Shown: positions 1 to 9,985, numbered from the stretch's first letter. The stretch is 64,000 nucleotides of DNA from Trabulsiella odontotermitis (GCF_001297775.1 NZ_LIFX01000007.1:147558-211557); one strand, 5' to 3'. The notes: generated by a model from the sequence alone, not told the origin. Numbers and translations are program-made.

Positions 1-1507
1 TCAGTAAAATCTGACGCAAGGCGTCTTTATTAAGCAGAGAAAGATAATTCATCGACATATTGGAAATCAGCGACCAGGTCAGGCTGCCGTCAAGCACGGG
101 ATAGAGCGGCATGGTCGGTCGGGTAATATTGCGAAACGACGCAAATGAGGGCGTGTCACGGGCAACGGTGTCGATATCGCCAATACGCAATAAGGTTGGT
201 AATTCCCGGTTAGTGCAGGTCAGTTGCACCGAAATCGTTTCGTCATGGAGCACACAGTTCAGTTCATCGCCACGAACGAAAGAGATTGAATGCTCAAGTC
301 CCGGGCGTAATACAGAAGGTTTGATCCGCACCCGGTAATAGATTTTCTCTCTTCCCCGGGTATATTCAATTTGATGTTGAAAGCTTTCAAATGGCGTATA
401 AGTCCGCAATTCCCCACGAGACCGTCCGTGATCCTGCGAATCATTTTTAAGCCAGCTTTCAACTTTATCTACCGAAAAAATATCGTAAAAATCAGGTTCG
501 CTGTAGCTGACACGTAAGGGATATTCTGTTTGCGTGCCATCCAGCAAAATAGATTCGCTGTAATGGCTGAACAGATTAACCGCTGGCGTACAGTACAGGC
601 GCAGCGAATCCCGCCTGATTTTCACTTCCGGCGGTAGCGGACGGGAAAAACTCAGTCGCAATGAAAACTGGCTGGCATGAAGTTCCGCGGGTAATTTCGG
701 TACCCCTTTCACATCAAAAAACAGATACCCTTCAGGAAAACAAAAGTATTCCTGCAAAATGCGATAACCGGTTACCGAGTTTTTCGGCCACGGCAACATG
801 GATTCATCACGGCTGAACCCTAACGGCACAAAATCAAAATCGGGGAATACATAGCTTTCATCGCCGACGATTAACTCTGCTTTCTCAAAGTAATAACTCA
901 GCCAGAAATAGAGTTGATAGCTGCTGTACCCTGCTTCACCCAGCCAGAACCGGAGTTTACCCAGTTCCAGATCATTAATGCTGATTTCTCCACTGGCGGA
1001 AAAATCGATATTAATGACCGCCATTTCGTTACTGTTACTCACCCGAATATCATCAAGCGCTACCGGCAGTAACCACAGATCACGGCATTGCGTAAAAACA
1101 CAGTGAGTCAGATTATGCGGATCCTGACGCGGATCCAGTCCGTCATCCGACTCTGCAATAATCTGGATGGGGCGACTTAATAACTCGGTCCCGCGCGTCA
1201 CCTTTGTCGCCTCAGTGATGATATTTTTCTCTGGCGTATATTCGATGATGGTCATACTGGGGGTCGGGCGCAGATAATTCGGCCACAACATGTTCAGCAA
1301 ACTGTGCGTCAGTTCAGGAAACTCATCGTCGATTTTTTCACGTAAATTTCCGGATAAGAACGCGAACCCCTCCAGCAAACGCTCAACGTCTGGATCAACC
1401 CCTTTCTCAGATAAAAACTCAGCCAGATGCGGTTTTTCGCGCGCAACAATGCGTCCAATCTGGTGCAAATAATCCAGTTCGTCCCTAAAGTATTTCTCGA
1501 ATGCCAT
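1..1507 (-). CDS. tssF: TssF, type VI secretion baseplate protein (3' end cut by window edge)
   Basis: The minus frame is open from an ATG at 1507 (N-terminus MAFEKYFRDELDYLHQ) to base 1 with no stop, so about 502 residues are visible and the C-terminus lies outside. The N-terminal segment, with a REKIDDEFPELTHSLL stretch followed by MLWPNYLRPTPSM, is the typical start of the TssF/VasA/ImpG family. This is a large baseplate wedge subunit that works with TssG, TssK and TssE at the inner-membrane end of the phage-tail-like T6SS. It begins 4 nt after the tssE stop, so the two are surely cotranscribed. Base composition is more AT-rich than the housekeeping genes further right. Family is known; the specific system type is not determined here. 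Confidence 0.93.
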   Translation of the reverse strand, partial: MAFEKYFRDELDYLHQIGRIVAREKPHLAEFLSEKGVDPDVERLLEGFAFLSGNLREKIDDEFPELTHSLLNMLWPNYLRPTPSMTIIEYTPEKNIITEATKVTRGTELLSRPIQIIAESDDGLDPRQDPHNLTHCVFTQCRDLWLLPVALDDIRVSNSNEMAVINIDFSASGEISINDLELGKLRFWLGEAGYSSYQLYFWLSYYFEKAELIVGDESYVFPDFDFVPLGFSRDESMLPWPKNSVTGYRILQEYFCFPEGYLFFDVKGVPKLPAELHASQFSLRLSFSRPLPPEVKIRRDSLRLYCTPAVNLFSHYSESILLDGTQTEYPLRVSYSEPDFYDIFSVDKVESWLKNDSQDHGRSRGELRTYTPFESFQHQIEYTRGREKIYYRVRIKPSVLRPGLEHSISFVRGDELNCVLHDETISVQLTCTNRELPTLLRIGDIDTVARDTPSFASFRNITRPTMPLYPVLDGSLTWSLISNMSMNYLSLLNKDALRQILL

Positions 1508-1511
1508 ATCA

Positions 1512-1946
1512 TTAGCTCAGATGGTAACGCTGGTGCTTATCCAGATGGATATTAAATTCAATCATGTCGTTGACGTCATCGAAGCCCACATGCGCGAGAA
1601 TATGAAAATTCAGTGCTAAGGGATCCTGTTCATCGACCTGTCCGGCTCTGACTTCAACCCAGTTAATACGCGGCTCGTAGTCAATAATGCAGGCCCGGAC
1701 GATGTGCTCAATGGACTGGCGGAAGTCAGACGATGACGACGTGGCATCGTTGAGATCAAGCACACCCAACCTGGGTGCGCTCTGACTTCCGCCCTGATGT
1801 GAATTTAATACCTGGTTCAGGTTTTTTTTTATTGAGGCCAGTAAGCTTCCCGAGGAGGAGAGACGAATAACCCCGCCCTCCTGTTTCTGGATCCGTTCAA
1901 ATAAACTGCCTGAACGATCGCGTCTCCAGCTCAATAACCCGGCCAT
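1512..1946 (-). CDS. tssE: TssE, gp25-like T6SS baseplate protein
   Basis: A 144-residue protein with the gp25-like lysozyme-fold domain in its second half (FRQSIEHIVRACIIDYEPRI followed by a conserved strand ending IEFNIHLDKH). Despite the fold name, TssE proteins are structural baseplate parts, not active lysozymes; it pairs with TssF/TssG/TssK to nucleate sheath assembly. Length and position between tssC and tssF match the common tssB-C-E-F order. It starts 6 nt after the tssC stop and stops 4 nt before the tssF start, so translation is likely coupled. Start chosen as the ATG preceded by a GGAGTAACGC-type Shine-Dalgarno on the minus strand. Confidence 0.9.
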   Translation of the reverse strand: MAGLLSWRRDRSGSLFERIQKQEGGVIRLSSSGSLLASIKKNLNQVLNSHQGGSQSAPRLGVLDLNDATSSSSDFRQSIEHIVRACIIDYEPRINWVEVRAGQVDEQDPLALNFHILAHVGFDDVNDMIEFNIHLDKHQRYHLS

Positions 1947-1952
1947 GGTGCG

Positions 1953-3434
1953 TTACTCCTTGTCCAGTCGCCCTACCAGAGAGAGTTCGAAACTCGCTCC
2001 CATATATTTAAAGTGTGGGCGTACAGACATGGTGACCTGATACCAGCCTGGATCTCCCTCAACATCCAGCACCTTAATTTGTGCGGCACGCAGAGGACGA
2101 CGGCTGCGAACTTCTGTCGGTGGGTTTTCCTGATCAGCAATATATTGCTTGAGCCAGATATTCAGTTCGCGCTCAAGATCCTGACGCTCTTTCCAGGCGC
2201 CGATCTGCTCACGCTGCAAGACTTTAATGTAGTGAGCCAGGCGATTGATAATGAACATATAGGGTAATTGTGTACCCAGTTTATAGTTGGTTTCCGCCAT
2301 TTTCCCTTCGCGGGTGTTGGGGAACACTTTGGGTTTTTGGATCGAGTTCGCCGAGAAGAACGCGGCGTTATCGCTCCCTTTGCGCATCGTCAGCGTAATA
2401 AAACCCTCTTCCGCCAGCTCAAATTCACGACGGTCAGTGATGAGCACTTCAGTGGGGATTTTCGCCTGAATGTGCCCCATGGCTTCATACAGATGCACCG
2501 GCAAGTCATAAACTGCGCCGCCACTTTGCGGACCGATAATATTCGGACACCAGCGATATTTCGCAAAACTGTCTGTCAGACGGCTTGCTAATAAAAACGC
2601 GGTATTGCCCCACAGGAATTTTTCATGCCCTTTTTGTACGCTCTCTTCATAGCCGAAAGAGCGAATCGGGTTTTCTGTTTTTGAATAAGGCAGACGAAGT
2701 AAAAAACGCGGCGCGGTTAAGCCAATATAACGTGAATCTTCAGACTCTCGCAGCGAACGCCATTTGGTGTGAGAAGGTCCTTCGAATACCGATTTTAATT
2801 CTTTGATTGCCGGTAATTCGGTAAAGCTGCTGATGCCAAAAAATTCCGGCGCCACAGATGACAGGAACGGCGCATGCGCCATTGCACCGACCGCACCCAC
2901 ATACTGTAAAAGCTTCATATCCGGCGCGGTATTTTTAAACGCATAGTTGCCAATTACTGCCCCGATCGGCTCGCCGCCAAACTGGCCATAACCGGAAGAG
3001 TAAATATGCTTATAAAATCCTGACTGTACGATTTCAGGCGCAAACTCAAAGTCATCAAGCAGCTCTTCTTTGGTCGCATGCAGCACATTGATTTTAATAT
3101 TTTCACGAAAATCGGTGCGATCAACCAATAGCTTCAGCGAACGCCAGGAGGATTCGAGCGCACGGAATTCATCCGCATGCATGATCTCATCCATCTGCGC
3201 GCTGAGTTTTTTATCCAGCTCAAGGATCATGCGGTCAACCAACATCTTGTTGATGGGCTCTTCGCTGGTTCCTGAATCCAGAATATTCGAGATAAACGCC
3301 GCGACACCCTGACGAGCAATATCGTATCCATCGTTATCTGGCTGCATGTGCGCCTGGGACATAATTTCGTCCAGCAGAGAAAATGCTCTTGCAGGTTGTT
3401 CAGGCGTCGCTGTCTGCTCTTCACGTAATGACAT
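1953..3434 (-). CDS. tssC: TssC, large T6SS contractile-sheath subunit
   Basis: A 493-residue protein of the VipB/EvpB/ImpD family. With TssB it forms the contractile sheath around the Hcp tube that drives effector injection. Visible family segments include the DEFRALESSWRSLKLLVDRT block around residues 85-110, GEPIGAVIGNYAFKN near 150 and the C-terminal EVRSRRPLRAAQIKVLDVEG block. Length is typical for TssC (about 490-500). It lies 29 nt downstream of tssB and 6 nt upstream of tssE in one minus-strand operon. Nothing is truncated. Identification is by family features read directly from the sequence; I saw no effector or regulator gene in the visible part of the cluster. Confidence 0.95.
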   Translation of the reverse strand: MSLREEQTATPEQPARAFSLLDEIMSQAHMQPDNDGYDIARQGVAAFISNILDSGTSEEPINKMLVDRMILELDKKLSAQMDEIMHADEFRALESSWRSLKLLVDRTDFRENIKINVLHATKEELLDDFEFAPEIVQSGFYKHIYSSGYGQFGGEPIGAVIGNYAFKNTAPDMKLLQYVGAVGAMAHAPFLSSVAPEFFGISSFTELPAIKELKSVFEGPSHTKWRSLRESEDSRYIGLTAPRFLLRLPYSKTENPIRSFGYEESVQKGHEKFLWGNTAFLLASRLTDSFAKYRWCPNIIGPQSGGAVYDLPVHLYEAMGHIQAKIPTEVLITDRREFELAEEGFITLTMRKGSDNAAFFSANSIQKPKVFPNTREGKMAETNYKLGTQLPYMFIINRLAHYIKVLQREQIGAWKERQDLERELNIWLKQYIADQENPPTEVRSRRPLRAAQIKVLDVEGDPGWYQVTMSVRPHFKYMGASFELSLVGRLDKE

Positions 3435-3463
3435 AAAAAAATCCCTCTAAGTACAAACAGATA

Positions 3464-3967
3464 TCACTTCTTATCCAGAATATTTAACTCTTCGAGAAGC
3501 TGTTCACGCGCTTTTTCATCCTTCAACAGCGCCTGTAATTTGGAACGGAATGCAGGAATATTGCCCAGCGGCCCTTTGAGGGCGACCAGCGCTTCACGCA
3601 GTTCGAGTAATTTGTTCAGTTCGGGAACCTTGCGGGCCACATTATCGGGAGAGAAATCGGTGAGAGACTGGATATCAAGACGAACAGGCAAATCATTTTC
3701 ACCTTCGTCGTTCTCTTTCTCATCCAGTCGATTGGGCACAACAAAAGAGAGGCTCAGACCGGCCTCACTCATCACAGAATTGAAATTATTCTTATTGATG
3801 GAGACCGGCTGTCGTTCTTCCAGGGAAGAATCCTCACGGACACCTTTCATATCGCCGACCACAAACAAGTTTAACGGAAGTTCTATTTCAGCGATCTGAT
3901 CGCCCGTATTGGGCACATACTTGATATTAATACGCTCTTTAGGTGCTACACTGCTGTCCTTACTCAT
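3464..3967 (-). CDS. tssB: TssB, small T6SS contractile-sheath subunit
   Basis: A 167-residue protein of the VipA/ImpB family (ERINIKYVPNTGDQIAEIELPLNLFVVGDMKG near the N-terminus, then RLDIQSLTDFSPDNVARKVPEL). It intertwines with TssC to make the sheath. An upstream in-frame ATG at 4009 exists, but the ATG at 3967 is preferred because an AGAGGAT Shine-Dalgarno lies just upstream and MSKDSSVAPKERIN fits the usual TssB N-terminus. It is the first gene of the visible operon, so the tss promoter should lie in the AT-rich stretch above it. Confidence 0.92.
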   Translation of the reverse strand: MSKDSSVAPKERINIKYVPNTGDQIAEIELPLNLFVVGDMKGVREDSSLEERQPVSINKNNFNSVMSEAGLSLSFVVPNRLDEKENDEGENDLPVRLDIQSLTDFSPDNVARKVPELNKLLELREALVALKGPLGNIPAFRSKLQALLKDEKAREQLLEELNILDKK

Positions 3968-4473
3968 AACAGAGATCCTCTCTTTTGCATCTTTAGCAGG
4001 AATATTCAAGTTTGAATTGTTAAGAAAACGACATCGTCGGCTTGTTATATTTCTTCCGTTTTAGTACCCGACTGTTTTCAGTTAAACAATGTTTATGTCC
4101 CTGGTTTTTTACAATCTTATTACAGCTATTTTCACCGTTACAAACTCTGGAGATCGCTTTTATAGCAATAAACATAAAGCAAAGCCAGATGCTAACACAA
4201 CAAAAAATATAATATTAAGAATGGCTTATAAGTTATATTCTGAATAATTAAACATATTGCAGATCCAACCCCATTAATAACATAAATGCCGCTAAACATA
4301 TTTACCCAAGCGAAACATGAATATATCGGTCGGGATGAAATGGCGGAACAACAAACGCAGTAGCCATGCTTATATTTCCCGGAATGGGTAATCATCAGAA
4401 TACGTTTATTTCCTTGATGATCACCAGGCGCATTATGTAATGATAATAAGCCTGGTTGTTCAGAACATTCCCC
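3968..4473. other. AT-rich intergenic stretch between tssB and etk
   Basis: About 500 bp of clearly AT-rich DNA separate the T6SS operon from the 3' end of etk. It must hold the promoter of tssBCEF and the 3' end of the gfcE-etp-etk transcript. The only ORF worth naming (minus, 4192-4395, 67 residues, hydrophobic, Cys-rich) has no ribosome site and no recognisable family. I see no sigma-54 element, terminator with a clear U-tract, or repeat. The composition and the change of gene neighbourhood fit an insertion junction. Confidence 0.5.
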
Positions 4474-6654
4474 TTAATCCTTCTCTGTATACCGGTACCC
4501 GTACTGGTTATACCCGTAACCATAGTAATCACTGGCGCGCCTGACCACCCCGTTGAGAATTGCCCCTTTAATGTTGATTCCACTTTGTTCCAGACGCTGC
4601 ACACAGACGCTGATCTCTTTGACGCTGTTCAGACCAAAGCGCGCAACGACCAGGCTGGTACCCGCAGAGCGACCAATCACGGCGGCATCGGTCACCACGA
4701 GGATAGGTGGCGTATCGATGATCACCATGTCGTAATGTTCGTTTGCCCAGGTCATCAACTGGCGAAAACGGGCACGCATCAGCAGTTCTGCCGGGTTGGG
4801 CGGGATCTGGCCGCGGGTGATCACGTCGAACCCGCCTTTGTGAAATCGCTGCACGGCCTCTGTCGTTTCGGCCTGGCCGGAAAGTACGTCTGACAACCCG
4901 ACGTCGTTCCCGATGCCAAACAGGTCGTGGACATATCCGCGTCGCATATCGCCATCAATAAACAGCACTTTCAGTTCGGACTGCGCAATCACCGCTGCCA
5001 GCGCAGTGCTGACGAACGTTTTGCCGCTGTCCGGCGTGGCGCCGGAAATCATCAGGATGCTGTTGGAGGTTTCCATCATCGCGAAATGCAGACTGGTGCG
5101 TAGACCGCGAATCGCCTCGACCGACAGATCGATCGGGTTATCGACCGGTAAAAACGGAACGTTACGGGTGTGGTGGCGTATACGCGATGAGAAAAAATGC
5201 TTACGCCGCACCTGGGCTTTCTTCGCCAGCCACTCTGACAACGGCACAGTGGCATACACGTTAATCCCCTGCTCTTCCAGTTGTTCGGGGGATTCAATGC
5301 CCCGGCGCAGCAACGTTCGCATCAGCACCAGCCCGGTGGAGAAAAACAGACCAAGCAGCAGACCTAACACCACAATCAGCGCCCTTTTCGGCTGAATAGG
5401 ATCCGGCTGCGTCATCGCCGAGTCAATGATACGCACGTGACCAATGGCGCTCGAACGGGCAATGCTCAGTTCCTGCTGACGGTTAAGCAGTTGCAGATAC
5501 ACAATGCGGCCGGACTCCACGTCCCGGCTGAGGCGCAGCACCTCCTGCTGCGTCTGCGGCATCGCCGACACGCGTTTGTTGAGACGCGTTTTCTCCTGTT
5601 CAAGCGTCTGACGCTTTTCCAGCAGTGCGCGGTAGGTCGGGTGATCTTTCTTATAAAGCTGAGAAATCTCCGCTTCGCGGAAAGTCAGTTCGTTCAACTG
5701 GTTATCCACGTTGACGATCTGCTCAAGCACACTTTTTGCTTCGAGGTTAAGGTCGACTGAATCCTGCTGTTTACGGTAGGCGTTAAGTTTGCTCTCCGCC
5801 TGATCCAGTTCGTTGCGCACCTGTGGTAGTTGCGCCTGCAGAAACTCCAGGCTCTTTGAATCCTGCGCCGCCTGGCGGGCGATATTCTGTTGCAGATAGT
5901 TACCGGCGATGCTGTTAAGAATGCGCACAATATTATCCGGATCATCGCCGGTGATGGTCAGCCCCAGCATGCCGCTGTCTTTGCCCCGCTCTTTCACCGA
6001 AAAACGCCGCTGCAGGTCGCTAATCGCTTCCAGCTCGGTCAGTTGCGTCAGCATGAACCCGGTACCCGGCGCGGCCTGAATATCAGACACATTCAGCACG
6101 AGATCGCCATAAACAAGCAGTTCACCCACCACGCCCGTGGCGGAGAAATCTTCACCTTCCAGCCGGTAATGCCCACTGTCTTCCACCGTCAGCACAACCT
6201 GTTGCGCCCGACCTTCACGGCGTGGGAGGGTCATCCCGCTCAGCGCCAGACGCCCGGGAGCTTCTCCCGTCAATCGCGCCCAGCCACGACCCACCAGCGG
6301 GAAATAGCGCTGCGTCACGACGTTGCGCAGGTTCAGATCGTCAATGGTCTTGCCCAGAATCATGCGCGACTGCAACAGTTCGATTTCCGGTGCGGAGTCC
6401 GGTGACGCACCGGGAAAATCCTGGCTCAGGCTGTCCAGCAGTGCATTCCCCTGCTTTTGCTCCACCTGCACCAGCGCATCCGCCTGGTAAACTGGCGTGG
6501 CAAACAGGGCGTACGCCAGCGCGCACAACGTGAACATGATTGTCACGCCAGCAATCAGTTTCCAGTGATCAAGTAACTCGAAAAACAAGCGAACCAGATC
6601 GATCTCATTGTCGCCCGCGGGCGCAGTCTGAGCGTGAAGGTTTTTCGTCGACAT
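4474..6654 (-). CDS. etk: Etk/Wzc-type tyrosine autokinase and polysaccharide co-polymerase
   Basis: A 726-residue BY-kinase of the Etk/Wzc family. The order is: cytoplasmic N-terminus, TM1 at about 31-52, periplasmic Wzz-like region with coiled coil (about 265-370), TM2 at about 424-447, then the cytoplasmic kinase. Kinase motifs are Walker A GATPDSGKT (538-546), Walker A' FIDGDMRR (565-572) and Walker B VIIDTPP (644-650). Tyr574 corresponds to the regulatory Tyr574 described in E. coli Etk, and the C-terminus has a tyrosine cluster (YYGYGYNQYGYRY, about 710-722) for autophosphorylation. It is the last gene of gfcE-etp-etk, 21 nt after etp. Expected role: phosphorylation-controlled assembly and export of a surface polysaccharide. 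Whether it serves a group 4 capsule here is inference. Confidence 0.92.
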   Translation of the reverse strand: MSTKNLHAQTAPAGDNEIDLVRLFFELLDHWKLIAGVTIMFTLCALAYALFATPVYQADALVQVEQKQGNALLDSLSQDFPGASPDSAPEIELLQSRMILGKTIDDLNLRNVVTQRYFPLVGRGWARLTGEAPGRLALSGMTLPRREGRAQQVVLTVEDSGHYRLEGEDFSATGVVGELLVYGDLVLNVSDIQAAPGTGFMLTQLTELEAISDLQRRFSVKERGKDSGMLGLTITGDDPDNIVRILNSIAGNYLQQNIARQAAQDSKSLEFLQAQLPQVRNELDQAESKLNAYRKQQDSVDLNLEAKSVLEQIVNVDNQLNELTFREAEISQLYKKDHPTYRALLEKRQTLEQEKTRLNKRVSAMPQTQQEVLRLSRDVESGRIVYLQLLNRQQELSIARSSAIGHVRIIDSAMTQPDPIQPKRALIVVLGLLLGLFFSTGLVLMRTLLRRGIESPEQLEEQGINVYATVPLSEWLAKKAQVRRKHFFSSRIRHHTRNVPFLPVDNPIDLSVEAIRGLRTSLHFAMMETSNSILMISGATPDSGKTFVSTALAAVIAQSELKVLFIDGDMRRGYVHDLFGIGNDVGLSDVLSGQAETTEAVQRFHKGGFDVITRGQIPPNPAELLMRARFRQLMTWANEHYDMVIIDTPPILVVTDAAVIGRSAGTSLVVARFGLNSVKEISVCVQRLEQSGINIKGAILNGVVRRASDYYGYGYNQYGYRYTEKD

Positions 6655-6675
6655 AAAACAACAAATCTCGTGTGA

Positions 6676-7119
6676 TTAACTGAGCCGCTTCGCCCATTCC
6701 TGAGTGGCCTGCGCCAGCAGACGATAAACATGCTCAAACGCCTCACGGCTTTTGCCGTAAGGATCGGGAATTTTTTGACCGCCCAGCCACTGACCAAAAA
6801 GCAGCGTTTTTCCACGTACATCGGGCGCCATGACCGTCACCTGCTCAATATGCGCAGGCTCCATCACCAGGATCAGATCAGCATCGCGCAACATGCCTGC
6901 CGTGACTTTGCGAGCAACGTGACCGTCCAGCGACAGTCCATGACCCGCCGCCACCGCCGTGGCAGTCGCGTCTGCCGGTTGCCCGCTCACGCCATAGGTG
7001 CCTGCCGATTCCACGCGCATCATCGGTAGCGCCTGTTGCAACAGCCGTTCACCGATGGGCGAGCGACAGAGGTTTCCGGTACACAGCACCAGAATGGAGC
7101 GGAATCTTAATTTGGCCAT
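6676..7119 (-). CDS. etp: Etp/Wzb-type low-molecular-weight protein-tyrosine phosphatase
   Basis: A 147-residue LMW-PTP. The catalytic P-loop CTGNLCRS occupies residues 13-20 (Cys13 nucleophile, Arg19), and the general-acid motif is DPY with Asp119. It dephosphorylates the tyrosine cluster of the partner kinase Etk. The start codon lies inside the 3' end of gfcE (13-nt overlap), indicating coupled translation, and etk follows 21 nt later. Length is the usual one for the family. Nothing odd. Confidence 0.93.
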   Translation of the reverse strand: MAKLRFRSILVLCTGNLCRSPIGERLLQQALPMMRVESAGTYGVSGQPADATATAVAAGHGLSLDGHVARKVTAGMLRDADLILVMEPAHIEQVTVMAPDVRGKTLLFGQWLGGQKIPDPYGKSREAFEHVYRLLAQATQEWAKRLS

Positions 7120-8264
7120 GAGCGGACGTACCGTACGGTTTCCGTCAGATCATGAACACCGGTGATCGTCGGCACCAGCTGAGAAATCACGCGGTTCCAG
7201 CGCACGATCGGCGCAGCGGTTACATACACAATGTCGTAAGGCTCCAGCTGGAATTCCGTGCTCAGCACCATCGCGGAGGCATCCTGCGCGTTGAGCTGAT
7301 AAATACTGGCGATTTTTCCGTCCGGCGATGCCCTTACGGAGCGAATGACAAAAATGCCGGTGGCGTCAGACATGTCCTGCCGCAGGCCGTCGGCATTGCC
7401 GAGCGCTTCCGCCAGCGTCATGCCGCTGCGATCCATCTTCAGCGTACTCTGCTTGCCCACTTCACCCATCACAAACACTTTCAGGCTGTCGTTGCGCGGT
7501 ACGAACAGAATGTCGCCGGGGTACAGCAACCGGTTCTGGGTTAAATCGCCGTGCTGCATGAGCGCATAGAGCGAAATGCGGCTCTCCATGCCGTTATGCG
7601 TCAGTACGACATTGCGCCAGTCGGCATTTTCAGTCAGACCGCCCGCCGCGTTTATCGCATCCATAATCGTTAAAGGAATATTGGTAATCGGCTGCTGGCC
7701 GGAGTTAGCGACTTCGCCGGTGACGTAGGATTTCTGTGAGCGAAACGCGGCGATGCTGACGTCCACCTGTGGGCTTTCAATCACTGAGTCGAGGCGCGCG
7801 GTGATCTCATTTCGCACCTGGATAAGTGTCTTGCCAGCCACTTTCAGGCGGCCCACATAGGGGTAAAAAATGGCGCCATCGGCGTTGACCCAGTTGCCGG
7901 TATCGCTGGCGCTGCGGTACTGGCCCGCTGGCGTCGTCAGTTCGGGGTGATCCCAGACCGTGACCATTAAGACATCGCCAATGCCAATGCGATATTCATA
8001 GTCCTGCAGGAGTTGGTCGAGTTGCGGGTTGGCGCGGGAGGAGATCGGTGCCGGGCGTAATTGTTCCACAAGGCCAGGGGTCAGCGGATATATATTTACC
8101 ATCTTATTCAGATCGTAATCTTTGTCCGTAGATTCAACAACATTCTTGCCAGACGTGCTTAATCCCTGCCCTGGAATTACCGTACAACCGCTCAATGCCG
8201 CCAGAACGAGCATCAGGACAGGAAATGCAAAAATATATTTTATAACCTTGGGCTTCCTGCTCAT
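7107..8264 (-). CDS. gfcE: GfcE/Wza-type outer-membrane polysaccharide export lipoprotein
   Basis: A 385-residue Wza-family protein. Residues 1-27 form a lipoprotein signal with lipobox LSGC (Cys27). A polysaccharide export (PES) domain follows ([19 protein letters not shown] around 90-110), then SLBB-type repeats, and a short amphipathic C-terminal helix (about 360-385) that in Wza forms the outer-membrane pore. It is the first gene of gfcE-etp-etk. In E. coli the operon continues upstream with gfcABCD; here upstream DNA is an AT-rich spacer and an unrelated small ORF, so those four genes are absent at this site. The gfcE symbol rests on the etp-etk pairing; wza would be the alternative label. 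Confidence 0.88.
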   Translation of the reverse strand: MSRKPKVIKYIFAFPVLMLVLAALSGCTVIPGQGLSTSGKNVVESTDKDYDLNKMVNIYPLTPGLVEQLRPAPISSRANPQLDQLLQDYEYRIGIGDVLMVTVWDHPELTTPAGQYRSASDTGNWVNADGAIFYPYVGRLKVAGKTLIQVRNEITARLDSVIESPQVDVSIAAFRSQKSYVTGEVANSGQQPITNIPLTIMDAINAAGGLTENADWRNVVLTHNGMESRISLYALMQHGDLTQNRLLYPGDILFVPRNDSLKVFVMGEVGKQSTLKMDRSGMTLAEALGNADGLRQDMSDATGIFVIRSVRASPDGKIASIYQLNAQDASAMVLSTEFQLEPYDIVYVTAAPIVRWNRVISQLVPTITGVHDLTETVRYVRSWPN

Positions 8265-8548
8265 TATTTTTCCTTACAATGCGATTTTCGCATTAAACAT
8301 GCTAATCATAGCCACATTGAGATAATGAAAACGCTATCCCTAAATTTTATTAATGTATTAAAGGCAACAGAGTTTATTGTTTTATCTTTTAAAAACAAAA
8401 AGTTATAATTATTTAATAAGTTAAGGGCGAGAGAGGGAAAACAGCAAAATATATTACGCCTCACCCGCATTGATGTAAACACAACTAAGTATTTTTAAGA
8501 ATGTACTATGGATACTTAATAAAATAAATACATTCTCAAAAACAAAAC
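8265..8548. promoter_or_regulatory. AT-rich promoter region upstream of gfcE
   Basis: About 280 bp of AT-rich DNA separate gfcE from the small ORF on the other strand. It should contain the gfcE-etp-etk promoter. I do not see a JUMPstart/ops element, a clear operator palindrome or any remnant of gfcABCD. Confidence 0.4.
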
Positions 8549-8758
8549 ATGGATATACTGTTATTTAATGAAATATCAGAAAAAAATATCGCAGCAGGAT
8601 TAATGGATAATATGGCTTCTCATCCACTGGATAATCTGGCGCGATACGCAAGTATAATAAGCACATTTGACCAGGAAAATTGCCTTATTTATTCTAAGAT
8701 TAATGACGATACCGGGTCAGGCTACCGGTACCTTCCGGTTAAGAATAAAATGAGATAA
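8549..8758 (+). CDS. Small hypothetical protein upstream of cbpA (doubtful)
   Basis: A 69-residue ORF ([18 protein letters not shown] at the N-terminus), ending 4 nt before the cbpA start. I do not recognise it. It has no signal peptide, membrane segment or cysteine pattern. No Shine-Dalgarno is visible upstream of the ATG, which weakens it. The short distance to cbpA could mean a leader cistron or simply chance in the cbpA 5' region. Codon use is AT-rich compared with cbpA. Confidence 0.3.
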   Translation: MDILLFNEISEKNIAAGLMDNMASHPLDNLARYASIISTFDQENCLIYSKINDDTGSGYRYLPVKNKMR

Positions 8759-8762
8759 CACC

Positions 8763-9680
8763 ATGGAATTAAAGGATTATTACACTATTCTGGGGGTTAA
8801 GCCGACGGACGATCTCAAAACCATCAAGACCGCCTATCGCCGCCTCGCGCGAAAATATCACCCCGATGTCAGTAAAGAAGCCAATGCGGAAGCGCGATTT
8901 AAGGATCTCGCTGAAGCCTGGGAAGTGCTGAAAGACGATCAGCGCCGTGCCGAATATGACCAGCTCTGGCAGCACCGCAACGATCCACGCATGAAACGCC
9001 AGCAGACGCAGCAGGAAACGCAGTACAGCCAGCAGGAATTTGACGATATTTTCTCATCGATCTTCGGTCAGCACGCCCGCCAGTCACGGCAGTCGCATGC
9101 TGCGCGGGGCCATGACGTCGAAATCGAAGTGGCGGTTTTCCTCGAAGAAACGCTGGAAGATCAAACGCGAACCATCAGCTACAAACTGCCGGTGTACAAC
9201 GCCTTCGGTCTCGTTGAGCAGGAAATCCCCAAAACGCTGAACGTGAAGATCCCGGCGGGTGTCGGCGACGGTCAGCGCATTCGCCTGAAAGGTCAGGGAA
9301 CGCCCGGTGAGCATGGCGGCCCGAACGGGGATTTGTGGCTGGTGATTCATATCGCGCCGCATCCGCTGTTCGACATCGTCGGTCACAATCTGGAGATTGT
9401 CGTGCCGCTGGCGCCCTGGGAAGCGGCGCTCGGTGCAAAAGTCACTATCCCGACGCTGAAAGAGAGCATTTTGCTGACCATTCCACCCGGCAGCCAGGCG
9501 GGGCAACGGCTACGTATCAAGGGGAAAGGTCTGGTCAGTAAAAAAGCGACGGGGGATCTGTTCGCGGTGATTAAAATCGTCATGCCACCGAAACCGGATG
9601 AGCGGAGCACAGCGCTCTGGCAACAGCTGGCGCAGGCCCAGTCTGCGTTCGATCCGCGCAAAGAGTGGGGTAAAGCATAA
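8763..9680 (+). CDS. cbpA: CbpA, curved-DNA-binding DnaJ-like co-chaperone
   Basis: A 305-residue class B J-protein. The J domain covers residues 1-70 with the HPD motif in KYHPDVSKE (about 37-39). A linker rich in Gln and Ser follows (about 78-115), then two C-terminal beta-sandwich substrate domains ([15 protein letters not shown] onward) and a short dimerisation tail. It stimulates DnaK ATPase and also binds curved DNA in stationary phase. cbpM, its specific inhibitor, follows with a 1-nt overlap, as in E. coli. Length matches the E. coli protein (306). Confidence 0.96.
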   Translation: MELKDYYTILGVKPTDDLKTIKTAYRRLARKYHPDVSKEANAEARFKDLAEAWEVLKDDQRRAEYDQLWQHRNDPRMKRQQTQQETQYSQQEFDDIFSSIFGQHARQSRQSHAARGHDVEIEVAVFLEETLEDQTRTISYKLPVYNAFGLVEQEIPKTLNVKIPAGVGDGQRIRLKGQGTPGEHGGPNGDLWLVIHIAPHPLFDIVGHNLEIVVPLAPWEAALGAKVTIPTLKESILLTIPPGSQAGQRLRIKGKGLVSKKATGDLFAVIKIVMPPKPDERSTALWQQLAQAQSAFDPRKEWGKA

Positions 9681-9985
9681 TGGCTAACGTTACCGTAACC
9701 TTCACGGTTACTGAATTTTGTCTGCATACCGGTATTCCGGAAGATGAGCTGAACGAAATCGTCGGGCTGGGGGTGATTGAACCCTGCGAAAGTCAGGATG
9801 AGGCATGGCGGTTTGACGATCGTGCCGTGAATATCATGCACCGCGCAGTGCGGCTGCGAAACGAGCTTGAGCTCGACTGGCCGGGTATCGCCGTTGCGCT
9901 GGCGCTGCTTGATGAAAATGCGCGGCTGGTGAAAGAGAACCGTCTTCTGCATCATCGGCTGGCGCGTTTTATTATCCACTCCTGA
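9680..9985 (+). CDS. cbpM: CbpM, modulator/inhibitor of CbpA
   Basis: A 101-residue MerR-like helical protein of the CbpM family ([20 protein letters not shown] then helix-rich [17 protein letters not shown]). It binds the CbpA J domain and blocks its interaction with DnaK and with DNA. The start ATG overlaps the cbpA stop (TAATGG), so production is coupled to CbpA. Length matches the E. coli protein. Cytosolic. Confidence 0.94.
   Translation: MANVTVTFTVTEFCLHTGIPEDELNEIVGLGVIEPCESQDEAWRFDDRAVNIMHRAVRLRNELELDWPGIAVALALLDENARLVKENRLLHHRLARFIIHS

Noticed and set aside
4192-4395. 67-residue hydrophobic Cys-rich ORF downstream of etk
   Set aside because: No ribosome site, no family resemblance, and AT-rich DNA readily gives such ORFs.
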